Positions 1 to 6,453 of a stretch of DNA of 17,947 nt are shown here, piece after piece (position 1 is the first letter of the stretch; each line of letters begins with the position of its first letter). Under the pieces are notes generated by a model. It saw only the letters and a program-made list of their open reading frames with translations. It was not told the DNA's origin and ran no database searches. A program made the position numbers and the translations under genes. The stretch is taken from the NCBI GenBank assembly GCA_002399345.1, contig DHDL01000004.1:1-17947 (forward strand), in the 5' to 3' direction. This stretch comes from Thermoanaerobacterales bacterium UBA4877. Lineage in GTDB: Bacteria; Bacillota; Thermoanaerobacteria; Thermoanaerobacterales; UBA4877.

Positions 1-2
1 AA

Positions 3-87
3 TGGTGGAGGGAGATGGATTCGAACCATCGAAGGCAACGCCAACAGATTTACAGTCTGCCCCCTTTAGCCCCTTGGGTATCCCTCC
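3..87 (-). tRNA. tRNA-Tyr (GTA), CCA encoded
   Basis: The reverse complement folds as a class II tRNA with a perfect 7-bp acceptor stem (GGAGGGA/TCCCTCC), a GTTCGAATC T-loop region and a long variable arm. The anticodon loop CTGTAAA gives anticodon GTA for tyrosine. Discriminator A and CCA are encoded. It is the last tRNA of the cluster inside the window. Confidence 0.96.
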
Positions 88-100
88 AAAAATATTAAGC

Positions 101-176
101 TGGAGCTGGCGATAGGACTTGAACCTACAACCCGCTGATTACAAATCAGCTGCTCTGCCGATTGAGCCACGCCAGC
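101..176 (-). tRNA. tRNA-Thr (TGT), CCA encoded
   Basis: Class I tRNA with a perfect acceptor stem (GCTGGCG/CGCCAGC), T-loop TTCAAGT and anticodon loop TTTGTAA on a GCTGA/TCAGC stem, giving anticodon TGT for threonine. Discriminator T and CCA are encoded. It lies 13 bp upstream of tRNA-Tyr. Confidence 0.96.
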
Positions 177-181
177 ATATA

Positions 182-257
182 TGGTGGGCGCAACAGGGCT
201 CGAACCTGTGACCCCCTGCTTGTAAGGCAGGTGCTCTCCCAGCTGAGCTATGTGCCC
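182..257 (-). tRNA. tRNA-Val (TAC), CCA encoded, one acceptor mismatch
   Basis: Class I tRNA with anticodon loop CTTACAA on a CCTGC/GCAGG stem, giving anticodon TAC for valine. T arm and D arm are regular and CCA is encoded. The acceptor strands GGGCACA and TGCGCCC pair at all positions except 5-68, where A faces C. It lies 5 bp upstream of tRNA-Thr. Confidence 0.95.
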
Positions 258-265
258 ATATATAT

Positions 266-340
266 TGGTGACCCCGAGGGGATTCGAACCCCTGATACCG
301 CCGTGAAAGGGCGATGTCTTAACCACTTGACCACAGGGTC
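266..340 (-). tRNA. tRNA-Glu (TTC), CCA encoded
   Basis: Class I tRNA with anticodon loop CTTTCAC, giving anticodon TTC for glutamate. The acceptor strands GACCCTG/CGGGGTC pair fully with one T-G wobble at 6-67. CCA is encoded. It lies 8 bp upstream of tRNA-Val. Confidence 0.96.
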
Positions 341-352
341 ATATCTAAACAC

Positions 353-428
353 TGGTCGGGGCGGCGGGACTTGAACCCACGGCCTCATGGTCCCAAACCA
401 CGCGCGCTACCAACTGCGCTACGCCCCG
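353..428 (-). tRNA. tRNA-Pro (TGG), CCA encoded
   Basis: Class I tRNA with a perfect acceptor stem (CGGGGCG/CGCCCCG) and anticodon loop TTTGGGA, giving anticodon TGG for proline. CCA is encoded. It is the first gene of the five-tRNA transcript, 12 bp upstream of tRNA-Glu and just downstream of a sigma-A promoter. Confidence 0.96.
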
Positions 429-456
429 TTTGCAAGGCGTTCATTTAACAGTGTCT

Positions 457-485
457 ATTATACGTTGATTGGCCTTTATACACAA
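457..485 (-). promoter_or_regulatory. sigma-A promoter of the tRNA cluster
   Basis: On the minus strand TTGTGT (480-485) and a perfect TATAAT (457-462) are separated by 17 bp. This places the start point near 450, about 20 nt ahead of tRNA-Pro. No other good promoter is seen within the cluster. Confidence 0.75.
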
Positions 486-591
486 TGATCAAATTACGCC
501 AAATAACTTATATATGCCATATTACAATGCCATATCTACCATTTTCTTAAAAAATCGCTGGAATACATTGCTATTAAATATACAGCCAAAT

Positions 592-608
592 TGTAACCCA
601 ATTGTAAC
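592..608 (+). promoter_or_regulatory. Direct repeat matching the WalR (YycF) box
   Basis: TGTAAC-N5-TGTAAC fits the published WalR consensus TGTWAH-N5-TGTWAH at every defined position. The full repeat is ATTGTAACCCA twice in tandem (590-600, 601-611), an 11-bp period, as usual for OmpR-family regulators. It ends 22 bp before the -10 box at 631, where the -35 region is poor, so it fits an activator site. That WalR itself binds here is inferred. Confidence 0.6.
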
Positions 609-630
609 CCAAATGCCGCTCTATTAAGGT

Positions 631-636
631 TATAAT
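631..636 (+). promoter_or_regulatory. -10 box of the phosphodiester glycosidase gene
   Basis: A perfect TATAAT lies 33 bp before the start codon. At 17-bp spacing the -35 hexamer would be CCCAAA, which does not resemble TTGACA. Such a promoter is expected to need an activator, consistent with the direct repeat just upstream. Confidence 0.5.
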
Positions 637-668
637 TATATATAAAGCAGTCTAAATGAGGTGATTAT

Positions 669-2984
669 ATGAAATTTCGTAAAAGGATTTATGCTTTGGC
701 AGTTTCTCTGCTGCTCTTATTTAATCCTCTTATCTCTACTGTTTATGCCAACAGTTTTGATATCATCAATGATGAAACAAGCAGCGAAATCTTATCTGAG
801 GGAATAAAGCATACTTCTACTGCAAGATTCACTACATCCGGCTGGCTGGACATCAATACGCTTGAGGTTGACTTCAGCAATAAGGACAACAGTATTGATG
901 TGCTATATGGAAATGAGGGCCTTGGCAAGACTTCCACTGTATCCGACATGGCAAAACAGACCGGTGCCGTAGCGGCCATTAATGCCGATTTCTTTGACAC
1001 AAAAACCGGCAGCCCGATAGGGCAAATAGTCTCCAAAGGCAAATTAATTTCCGCACCGCCTGATAAAAACCTTTATGGTAAATTAAGCAGTTTTAATTTA
1101 GATAATAAAGGCAACGCATTTCTTGACTATTGGACTTACAACATAAGTATGGATATGCCGAGCGGTGAGACCATACCTGTTGCTACATACAATAAGGCTT
1201 CTAACGGCCAATATCTAAGTCTCTATGACAGCCACTGGGGACAAACACCCGGTCCCAAAAACAAGCAGAAACATACGGAGGTTATAGTCTACAAAGATGG
1301 AACCGTCATAGAAGTCAGAAATGATAAACCGAAAACATCCATAACCGAGGGGAATTATGCCATCGTTGCCAACGGCAATAACGCTGCAAAATTGTCAATG
1401 CTTATACCTGGAGATAAGGTAAATATAAATATATCCACCAATCCGGGTTATAAAGATTTACAATTGTCCATAAGCGGCGGCACAATGCTCGTAAAAGACG
1501 GCGCCATAACGCCGATCACTCACGATCCTTCACCTAAGCCTACTGCAAGAACAGCTATCGGCTCAAACAAGGATGGTAGCAAACTCTTTCTTGTAACAGT
1601 AGATGGTAGAAACGGAAAATCCATAGGTTTAACGGAAAAAGACATGGCAAAGCTTATGCATGATTTAGGAGCATTTAATGCCTTGAACTTAGACGGCGGA
1701 GGATCAACTACAATGACAGTAAGATCTTTAGGCGAGAGAGAAATTAAAACCGTAAATAATCCCTCCGACGGTCAAGAAAGAAAGGTAACCACTGCAATAG
1801 GCATGTTTAATACAGCACCGCAAGGATCAATTAAAGGATTAAAGGTAAAAGGGCCCGGTAATTTGTTTGCCGGAACCTACGGTGATATTAACGTGCAAGC
1901 TTATGATGAAGGATACAATCCAATAGATGTCGATATGGCTAACATTCAGTTTAGTTTGCAAGGAGTGGAAGGAACATTTGATAAAAACAGGTTTGAACCT
2001 TCTGCTGTAGGTGATGCATCATTAACTGTAAAATATGACGGCATAGAAGAGCAGACTAATATTAAAGTACTAGACAAACCTATCATCCTTAAATCTAATA
2101 TAAACAAGATTAACACAGGATTTAACTCAAAAACTAAAATAGGAATATACGGCAAAGACAAAAATGGTTACACAGCGTTAATACCGGCTGATAAAATTAA
2201 TTGGTCGGCCAGTGGTAAAATAGGAACAGTGCGAAATGGGACATTTACATCAGGAAATGCCAATACTGTAGGATATATAAAAGCTATGTTCGGCAATGTA
2301 TATCTGAATATACCCGTTACGGTAGGCAAATCTGCAGATCAAACGGAAACACCTAATAATGCACAGCTTGAAAATGTTGATCCATATAACAAAAAAATTG
2401 AAACTAAAGATGATTTAGATTCATACAACATTTTTGTTTACGGACAAGCAGATAATGACGCTGCTTTAAATGACGCTATAGACAAAGCAAACTGCGAATC
2501 TTCTTTTGCAGTATTTTTTGGTAAAGGCGCAAAACAATCGGGTAACCTCAAAGTACCATCTTTGTCAATCGACAGCCCCGGTCTATATAATTTTAGAAAC
2601 TCCAGCTTTATAGTCTTAGACTCTTCCAAGGGCGGTATCAGAACCACAGATGCTCAACAATGGTTTAAATTAAAAGATTATCTAGATTCTGCAAAAGGAA
2701 CAAATATTTTTATCGTACTGCCTACACCGGTATGGGGAAGTAATGGCTTTACCGATCAAAGAGAAGCGGCGCTTTTTGAAAATACTTTAAAAAGCTTTAA
2801 AAAAGAATCAGGAAAAAATGTCTGGATCCTATATCAGAACAGCCAATTTTATACCGCTTTAAATGATGAAATAAGGTATATAGGAGTTGGTCAGCCGGCA
2901 AATTCAAGTGGAAACGATATACCGTATGCTTTAATTGAGGTAGATGGTAGCAATGTATATTATCAAAAGAACAACCTTAAATAA
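669..2984 (+). CDS. Secreted phosphodiester glycosidase (NAGPA family) with Ig-like and degenerate phosphoesterase-like regions
   Basis: The 771-aa product has a signal peptide (basic start, hydrophobic 8-23, likely cut after VYA at 27). Residues about 60-385 form the NAGPA-type phosphodiester glycosidase domain, with AINADFFD (103-110), the SGGTMLV segment (269-275), TAIGSN, VDGR (311-314) and the family signature NLDGGGSTTM (340-349). The family hydrolyses sugar-1-phosphodiester bonds; an extracellular envelope glycopolymer substrate is inferred. Residues about 386-555 look like two bacterial Ig-like beta domains. Residues about 568-770 resemble the second half of calcineurin-like phosphoesterases (FIVLDSSKGG, then a QQWFKLKDYL helix) but lack the metal-binding His motifs. 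ATG has a GAGGTG site at 658-663 with 5-nt spacing. It is a single-gene unit with its own promoter and terminator. Confidence 0.88.
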   Translation: MKFRKRIYALAVSLLLLFNPLISTVYANSFDIINDETSSEILSEGIKHTSTARFTTSGWLDINTLEVDFSNKDNSIDVLYGNEGLGKTSTVSDMAKQTGAVAAINADFFDTKTGSPIGQIVSKGKLISAPPDKNLYGKLSSFNLDNKGNAFLDYWTYNISMDMPSGETIPVATYNKASNGQYLSLYDSHWGQTPGPKNKQKHTEVIVYKDGTVIEVRNDKPKTSITEGNYAIVANGNNAAKLSMLIPGDKVNINISTNPGYKDLQLSISGGTMLVKDGAITPITHDPSPKPTARTAIGSNKDGSKLFLVTVDGRNGKSIGLTEKDMAKLMHDLGAFNALNLDGGGSTTMTVRSLGEREIKTVNNPSDGQERKVTTAIGMFNTAPQGSIKGLKVKGPGNLFAGTYGDINVQAYDEGYNPIDVDMANIQFSLQGVEGTFDKNRFEPSAVGDASLTVKYDGIEEQTNIKVLDKPIILKSNINKINTGFNSKTKIGIYGKDKNGYTALIPADKINWSASGKIGTVRNGTFTSGNANTVGYIKAMFGNVYLNIPVTVGKSADQTETPNNAQLENVDPYNKKIETKDDLDSYNIFVYGQADNDAALNDAIDKANCESSFAVFFGKGAKQSGNLKVPSLSIDSPGLYNFRNSSFIVLDSSKGGIRTTDAQQWFKLKDYLDSAKGTNIFIVLPTPVWGSNGFTDQREAALFENTLKSFKKESGKNVWILYQNSQFYTALNDEIRYIGVGQPANSSGNDIPYALIEVDGSNVYYQKNNLK

Positions 2985-2991
2985 GACTCTT

Positions 2992-3020
2992 AAACAGCGG
3001 GCAATCCCGCTGTTTTTTAT
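2992..3020 (+). terminator. Rho-independent terminator after the glycosidase gene
   Basis: A 10-bp stem, AAACAGCGGG with CCCGCTGTTT, closes a CAAT loop and runs into a T-rich tail. It lies 8 bp after the stop codon at 2984. The converging minus-strand gene ends right beside it, so the hairpin may also slow that transcript, although the tail on the minus side is weaker. Confidence 0.88.
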
Positions 3021-3646
3021 TTGTTACTCTTATTATTAATGTATACAGCCTCGGCAACGTTCTTAAGTTTCTCATAATCATCCTTATCTAATGCATTTTT
3101 AACGATATTTTTTATTATTATTTCATCATCATAAGAAACCCCGTCACGGTATAAGTCAACTATTGTTTTGATATCCTTCTTATCCAGATTTGATATTATA
3201 TTAATGCATTCCCTTTTATCAGTTACCGGCATTGCTTTTATCATTATGTTAATATCATTAGCCTTTATATTTAAACTCTTAAAAGAATAATCATTGGTTC
3301 TTTTTTCTTTCACTCTTTTCTCAATCTCTGACCAATTCGGTTTACACTCACTAAATTTTTCTTCTTTTAAGTTCTTGCTTTTATCATTATTTTTTGATTG
3401 GGTATCAGCAGTTATCTGCCCCTTATTCTTGATATCTCCGCTATGTATTACGTATTTATCAGTATCAGACTCTTTCCTACCTGCATAAGTTTCTCTATCT
3501 TTAATGCTTATTTGTTTCTCGGTCTTCTCTTCTTCAGGTAGCATCATACCTTCGGCATTGTAACTTATCTTCAAGTTAAGCATAAATATAATAGAGATAA
3601 CTGTTGTTACGATAATTATTCCTTTGCCGCATTCTTCAGCATTCAT
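3017..3646 (-). CDS. Single-TM protein of unknown function, divergent to yyaC
   Basis: I do not recognise this 209-aa protein. It has a short N-terminal stretch, one membrane segment at about residues 9-25 (GIIIVTTVISIIFMLNL), a long Lys/Glu/Asp-rich and probably disordered region (about 35-125), and a helical C-terminal part with repeated acidic/lysine helices (about 135-205). The likely topology is a membrane anchor with a soluble tail. The open frame reaches a GTG at 3658, but that GTG lies inside the GAGGTG ribosome site (3656-3661). The ATG at 3646, 9 nt downstream of the site, is therefore the probable start. A TATAAT at 3691-3696 inside yyaC may be its -10 box. Its pairing with yyaC suggests, but does not prove, a sporulation role. 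Confidence 0.72.
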   Translation of the reverse strand: MNAEECGKGIIIVTTVISIIFMLNLKISYNAEGMMLPEEEKTEKQISIKDRETYAGRKESDTDKYVIHSGDIKNKGQITADTQSKNNDKSKNLKEEKFSECKPNWSEIEKRVKEKRTNDYSFKSLNIKANDINIMIKAMPVTDKRECINIISNLDKKDIKTIVDLYRDGVSYDDEIIIKNIVKNALDKDDYEKLKNVAEAVYINNKSNK

Positions 3647-3652
3647 TATAAT
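3624..3652 (+). promoter_or_regulatory. Predicted promoter of yyaC
   Basis: TTGCCG (3624-3629) and a perfect TATAAT (3647-3652) are 17 bp apart. The predicted start near 3659 gives a very short leader before TTG 3673 or ATG 3682. The -35 and spacer lie over the first codons of the divergent gene, and the -10 lies between its ATG and ribosome site. Confidence 0.55.
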
Positions 3653-3672
3653 AAACACCTCAAGGTAAAGTA

Positions 3673-4218
3673 TTGCGTAGCATGGTACAAATTATACATC
3701 TTAGAGGCGATGGCGCTTTGGAAGTAAGAGTCAATTATAAAAATAAAGATTCCATTATATTGATGTCCAAATTCCTAAAAAACTATATAGATCCACGTAC
3801 ATTGATATTGTGCATAGGTACAGATAAGTGGATAGGTGATTCCCTCGGCCCTTTTGTCGGCTATTTTTTAAAGAAAAACTCTTATCCAGGCCCCGTATAT
3901 GGTACCTTAGAAAACCCTGTCCATGCAATTAATCTATATCACATCTTAAAGGAAATTAAAAAAAGGCATCCACATAGTAATATTATAGCTGTAGATGCAT
4001 GCCTGGGCGAAACTATAAACGTAGGTAAGGTTGTATTAACTAATAGACCTCTGTATCCCGGCAAAGGAGTCGGTAAAACACTGCCTGCTGTGGGAGACAT
4101 ATCGATTGTCGGCATAGTCGATGAATATAATTCATACAACCTTCATAATATAAGGCTGGACTTAATAGTAAACATGGCTGAAATGATATGCAGCGGTATA
4201 TTGAAATCCGTTACCTAA
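3673..4218 (+). CDS. yyaC: Spore protein YyaC (DUF1256 family)
   Basis: The 181-aa product matches the YyaC family of sporulation proteins. It shows the family core CIGTDKWIGDSLGPFVG (47-63), IIAVDACLG (104-112) and LPAVGD (137-142). The GTD...GD.LGP arrangement resembles the fold of hydrogenase-maturation-type proteases and is described as GPR-like, but the biochemical activity is not settled. The family is found in endospore formers, which supports the host assignment. The TTG start follows AAGG (3662-3665) with 7-nt spacing; the ATG at 3682 (residue 4) is an alternative with a less obvious ribosome site. It converges with the lacI-type gene across 39 bp, where I see no terminator hairpin. 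Confidence 0.86.
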   Translation: MRSMVQIIHLRGDGALEVRVNYKNKDSIILMSKFLKNYIDPRTLILCIGTDKWIGDSLGPFVGYFLKKNSYPGPVYGTLENPVHAINLYHILKEIKKRHPHSNIIAVDACLGETINVGKVVLTNRPLYPGKGVGKTLPAVGDISIVGIVDEYNSYNLHNIRLDLIVNMAEMICSGILKSVT

Positions 4219-4257
4219 TATCTCGCACGTTATTCCAGCACAGTATATAAATCATTG

Positions 4258-5262
4258 TCACTTTTCTGTTGATTCTCTCCTCACAAGTTCATGCGGGAGA
4301 AGAACCATTTTTTCTACATGTTCACCAAGAATGAGTTTTATTACCATCCTGGTAGCAACAGCGCCCATATCATATGTAGGCTGTTTTATTGTAGTAAGTG
4401 ACGGTTTATAGTATTCGGAGAAGTTTATATCATCAAACCCCATAACCGAGATGTCCTCAGGAATTTTATATCCCATATCCAGCACTGCCCTCATGGCACC
4501 TATAGCAGCCATATCATTGGTCGATAATAATGCGTCAATTTTACTGTCTTTTAGCAAATCTTTTGTCCTGTTATAACCACTCTCAATACTGAACCGGCAC
4601 TCTTTTACAATATCTTCATTATAGCTGATCCCATGGTTATTAAGTATTTCTTTATAAGCTCTTATCCTTTCTTCCTGGAGAAGGTCATCCACATCCGGTG
4701 CATAAAGTAAGCCGATATTTTTATGGCCGTTATTAATTAAAAACTCGACAGCCTCCGATACCGCATTGTAATTATCAATACTTACCATTGGTACATCAAG
4801 CTTACGGGAATAAAGATTTATAAAACAGGTTTTAATATCAGCATCTTTGAACCATACCTCATGCTCGGATTTTAATTTTCCCGTCATAAACAGCAGTCCA
4901 TCCGCCTGCTTGTCCGCCATTAAATTCAGGTATTCGATTTCCTTATCCAGCTCACCATGTGTATTGCATAAAAGTAAGGTATATCCATAGGTATTAGCTA
5001 TTTCTTCAGCGCCTTCTACTATGGCCGCATAATACGGATTAGCAATATCGGGTATTATCATACCGATAATATTGGATTTCCTCAAAACAAGGCCCCTTGC
5101 CAGTTGATTAGGCCTATAATTCGTGTCTCTTATAGCATCCAGGACCCGTTGTTTAACTTCATCGGAAACCGGCTTGCTGTCATTAATAACTCTGGATACC
5201 GTCGATATTGAAACCCCTGCTCTTTTTGCCACATCCTTTATTGTAATTTTAATATCAATCAT
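4258..5262 (-). CDS. LacI/GalR-family transcriptional repressor, CcpA-like
   Basis: The 334-aa length is usual for the family. Residues 6-26 form the LacI-type helix-turn-helix (TIKDVAKRAGVSISTVSRVI), followed by the hinge YRPNQLARGL (about 50-59) and a periplasmic-binding-protein-like sensor domain with IIPDIANPYY, the DGLLFMTG segment, STNDMAAIGAMRAV and VMGFDDINFSEYYKPSLTTI. Overall it resembles CcpA (also the QPTYDMGAVA tail motif), but the effector cannot be read from the sequence. ATG is the only conventional start before the HTH, and the AAAGGGG ribosome site abuts it, so spacing is unusually tight. A palindrome in its own promoter suggests autoregulation. No sugar-use operon adjoins it here, so other targets must lie elsewhere. 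Confidence 0.9.
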   Translation of the reverse strand: MIDIKITIKDVAKRAGVSISTVSRVINDSKPVSDEVKQRVLDAIRDTNYRPNQLARGLVLRKSNIIGMIIPDIANPYYAAIVEGAEEIANTYGYTLLLCNTHGELDKEIEYLNLMADKQADGLLFMTGKLKSEHEVWFKDADIKTCFINLYSRKLDVPMVSIDNYNAVSEAVEFLINNGHKNIGLLYAPDVDDLLQEERIRAYKEILNNHGISYNEDIVKECRFSIESGYNRTKDLLKDSKIDALLSTNDMAAIGAMRAVLDMGYKIPEDISVMGFDDINFSEYYKPSLTTIKQPTYDMGAVATRMVIKLILGEHVEKMVLLPHELVRRESTEK

Positions 5263-5284
5263 CCCCTTTATATTTCATATATAT

Positions 5285-5313
5285 ATTATAGGAAAAGTTT
5301 TTCCTTCTGTAAA
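5285..5313 (-). promoter_or_regulatory. Promoter of the lacI-type gene with palindromic operator in the spacer
   Basis: On the minus strand TTTACA (5308-5313) and TATAAT (5285-5290) are 17 bp apart. The spacer contains the palindrome AGGAAAAGTTTTTCCT (5290-5305), perfect except for its central GT. A LacI-family dimer bound there would block RNA polymerase. The promoter lies 23 bp ahead of the start codon. Confidence 0.75.
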
Positions 5314-5324
5314 GTATTTTTTAA

Positions 5325-5361
5325 AAAAATTTAAAAAAATAATCCAGAATGCGGATTATTT
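5325..5361 (-). terminator. Terminator of the 47-aa membrane protein gene
   Basis: A 9-bp stem, AAATAATCC with GGATTATTT, and a 7-nt loop are followed on the minus strand by a long T run. The stop codon of the small gene (5356-5358) lies inside the stem. It separates the small genes from the repressor promoter just downstream. Confidence 0.8.
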
Positions 5362-5499
5362 ATCTTGATATCTCTTATTCACATCTTTATCTTTATCATA
5401 ATCTTTATTATACATAAGAGGCAAAAACGAAAATACAGCATATAGAATTCCTGTTGCTATTACAAATATAACAACAACCGTTTCAAGTCCCCCATCCAT
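5356..5499 (-). CDS. Small single-TM protein (47 aa), unknown function
   Basis: An ATG follows AGGAGA (5509-5514) with 9-nt spacing. The product has a short acidic start (MDGGLET), one membrane helix at about residues 8-29 (VVVIFVIATGILYAVFSFLP) and a hydrophilic tail with alternating Lys and Asp (KDYDKDKDVNK). A terminator lies over the stop codon. A good ribosome site, a clean hydrophobic segment and a strong terminator together favour a real gene. It lies 100 bp downstream of a second tiny membrane-protein gene on the same strand. I do not recognise the family. A small accessory subunit of a transporter or a stress-type membrane peptide are possibilities only. Confidence 0.68.
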   Translation of the reverse strand: MDGGLETVVVIFVIATGILYAVFSFLPLMYNKDYDKDKDVNKRYQDK

Positions 5500-5599
5500 A
5501 TAATCAAGTCTCCTATCTTACTAAATTATATGCAGGAATGTTTTGCTTATCACACAAAAATTGAAAGACCGCATGTACTTCATGCCTATGGGCACAATC

Positions 5600-5755
5600 T
5601 TATCCCAATTTTCTACCCAATAAGATAGATATTGTAATATCAGCTATTACAAGTAACCATCCGAAGGTTAATAATGCGGACGTCGGATACCCACCGTAAA
5701 AAGTTTTGAATTCGACCAGGCCTACCAAAAGGATTATAGATATCAGTATGGCCAC
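5600..5755 (-). CDS. Small two-TM protein (51 aa), unknown function
   Basis: A GTG start follows a full GGAGG (5762-5766) with 6-nt spacing. The product has two hydrophobic segments, about residues 2-15 (AILISIILLVGLVE) and 27-46 (ALLTFGWLLVIADITISILL), joined by a short FKTFYGGYPTS loop, and ends in a basic tail GRKLG. A helical hairpin in the membrane is the simplest reading. An extended -10 (TGGTATAAT) lies about 110 bp upstream. It forms a tandem pair with the 47-aa gene. The family is not recognised. The reading frame is short enough that standard gene callers may miss it. Confidence 0.66.
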   Translation of the reverse strand: MAILISIILLVGLVEFKTFYGGYPTSALLTFGWLLVIADITISILLGRKLG

Positions 5756-5766
5756 CTTATACCTCC

Positions 5767-5945
5767 AAAATTAAAAGGACTATCGGTTGATTATTCCACT
5801 TCAAAACCTTGGGGATGTTTGAAAAGGGTGACGTCTTTATGTTAAAATTCATCAAGGATAAATATTATACCACCTTGGCAAAGAAATGATATTTGTGCCG
5901 TGAATAATACAAATTTATGGGGACAATCTAATAGCAGGTGATAAA
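5767..5945. other. Divergent intergenic region
   Basis: This stretch separates the minus-strand small membrane genes from the plus-strand 167-aa gene. It holds the minus-strand extended -10 at 5864-5872. I find no convincing plus-strand promoter for the 167-aa gene; TTGTGC near 5893 has only a weak partner. Confidence 0.5.
5864..5872 (-). promoter_or_regulatory. Extended -10 promoter for the small membrane-protein pair
   Basis: The minus strand reads TGGTATAAT, a full extended -10 motif (TGnTATAAT). No good -35 is present at 16-18 bp, which an extended -10 promoter can do without. The leader to the GTG at 5755 would be about 100 nt. Confidence 0.5.
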
Positions 5946-6449
5946 ATGGATAATATAGGTGAATTAAAAAATTTAATGGATCGACTAGAAGAAACAGAAA
6001 CACAAAAACAAAATGCTGAAGCTAAATTAAAGGATATCATCAATCGTAGTCTTGAAAATATTAAAGATATCTATTTTACATTAAAAAAGTATGTTTGGAA
6101 GGATAAAATATCTTTAAGAAGTTATAGCGGTAAATTATACGAGCTTGGTGAAGGAATAATAATAAAGGACAGAGGTATAGAAGAAAAGATTATTTTAAAA
6201 CCAGATAGGAAAATAATACTTTATACACTTGCTGATGGAAAAGTTAGTGAAACCCAACTAGATGCGCAGAACATTGAGGATTATATCACTATGGATAATA
6301 TATTCGCCGATGTTATGTCTACCATCACATCATCTATTCAAAAAAACGAAAAAGAGGTCCTGCTGTATAACAGTATGATAACAAAAATAGAGCGATACAT
6401 GCAAGACCTTAAAAATGTTATTTCGTCACAAGATACAACAAACAAATAA
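5946..6449 (+). CDS. Hypothetical protein (167 aa) with N-terminal coiled coil
   Basis: I do not recognise this soluble protein. Residues about 1-50 are charged and heptad-like (LKNLMDRLEETETQ and on), suggesting a coiled coil. Residues 55-105 look like a small beta-rich domain (SLRSYSGKLYELGEGIIIKD, then EEKIILKPDRKIILYTLADG). Residues 115-160 return to helix. No signal peptide or membrane segment is visible. The ATG follows AGGTG (5936-5940) with 5-nt spacing, so the start is firm. Lys/Glu-rich, AT-rich codon use resembles that of the 209-aa gene rather than the more GC-rich minus-strand genes. Its stop lies 4 bp from the end of the converging ASCH gene, with no room for a terminator. Function unknown. 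Confidence 0.75.
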   Translation: MDNIGELKNLMDRLEETETQKQNAEAKLKDIINRSLENIKDIYFTLKKYVWKDKISLRSYSGKLYELGEGIIIKDRGIEEKIILKPDRKIILYTLADGKVSETQLDAQNIEDYITMDNIFADVMSTITSSIQKNEKEVLLYNSMITKIERYMQDLKNVISSQDTTNK

Positions 6450-6453
6450 GCAC

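Noticed and set aside
162..374. 70-aa plus-strand and 86-aa minus-strand open frames across the tRNA cluster
   Set aside because: They run through tRNA genes and encode the peptides commonly seen from translated tRNAs; no ribosome site.
590..611. The same direct repeat as a Pho box
   Set aside because: The 11-bp period fits PhoP sites, but TGTAAC-N5-TGTAAC matches the WalR consensus fully and the PhoP TTAACA-like consensus only in part.
5570..5590. GCATG/CATGC hairpin after the 51-aa gene as a terminator
   Set aside because: The stem is 5 bp and is not followed directly by a T run, so it is too weak; read-through to the 47-aa gene is more likely.
5839..5889. 16-codon plus-strand frame with an AAGGGTG ribosome site before the 167-aa gene
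   Set aside because: It is very short, and the opposite strand carries the better extended -10 promoter there. A leader peptide cannot be excluded but is not supported.
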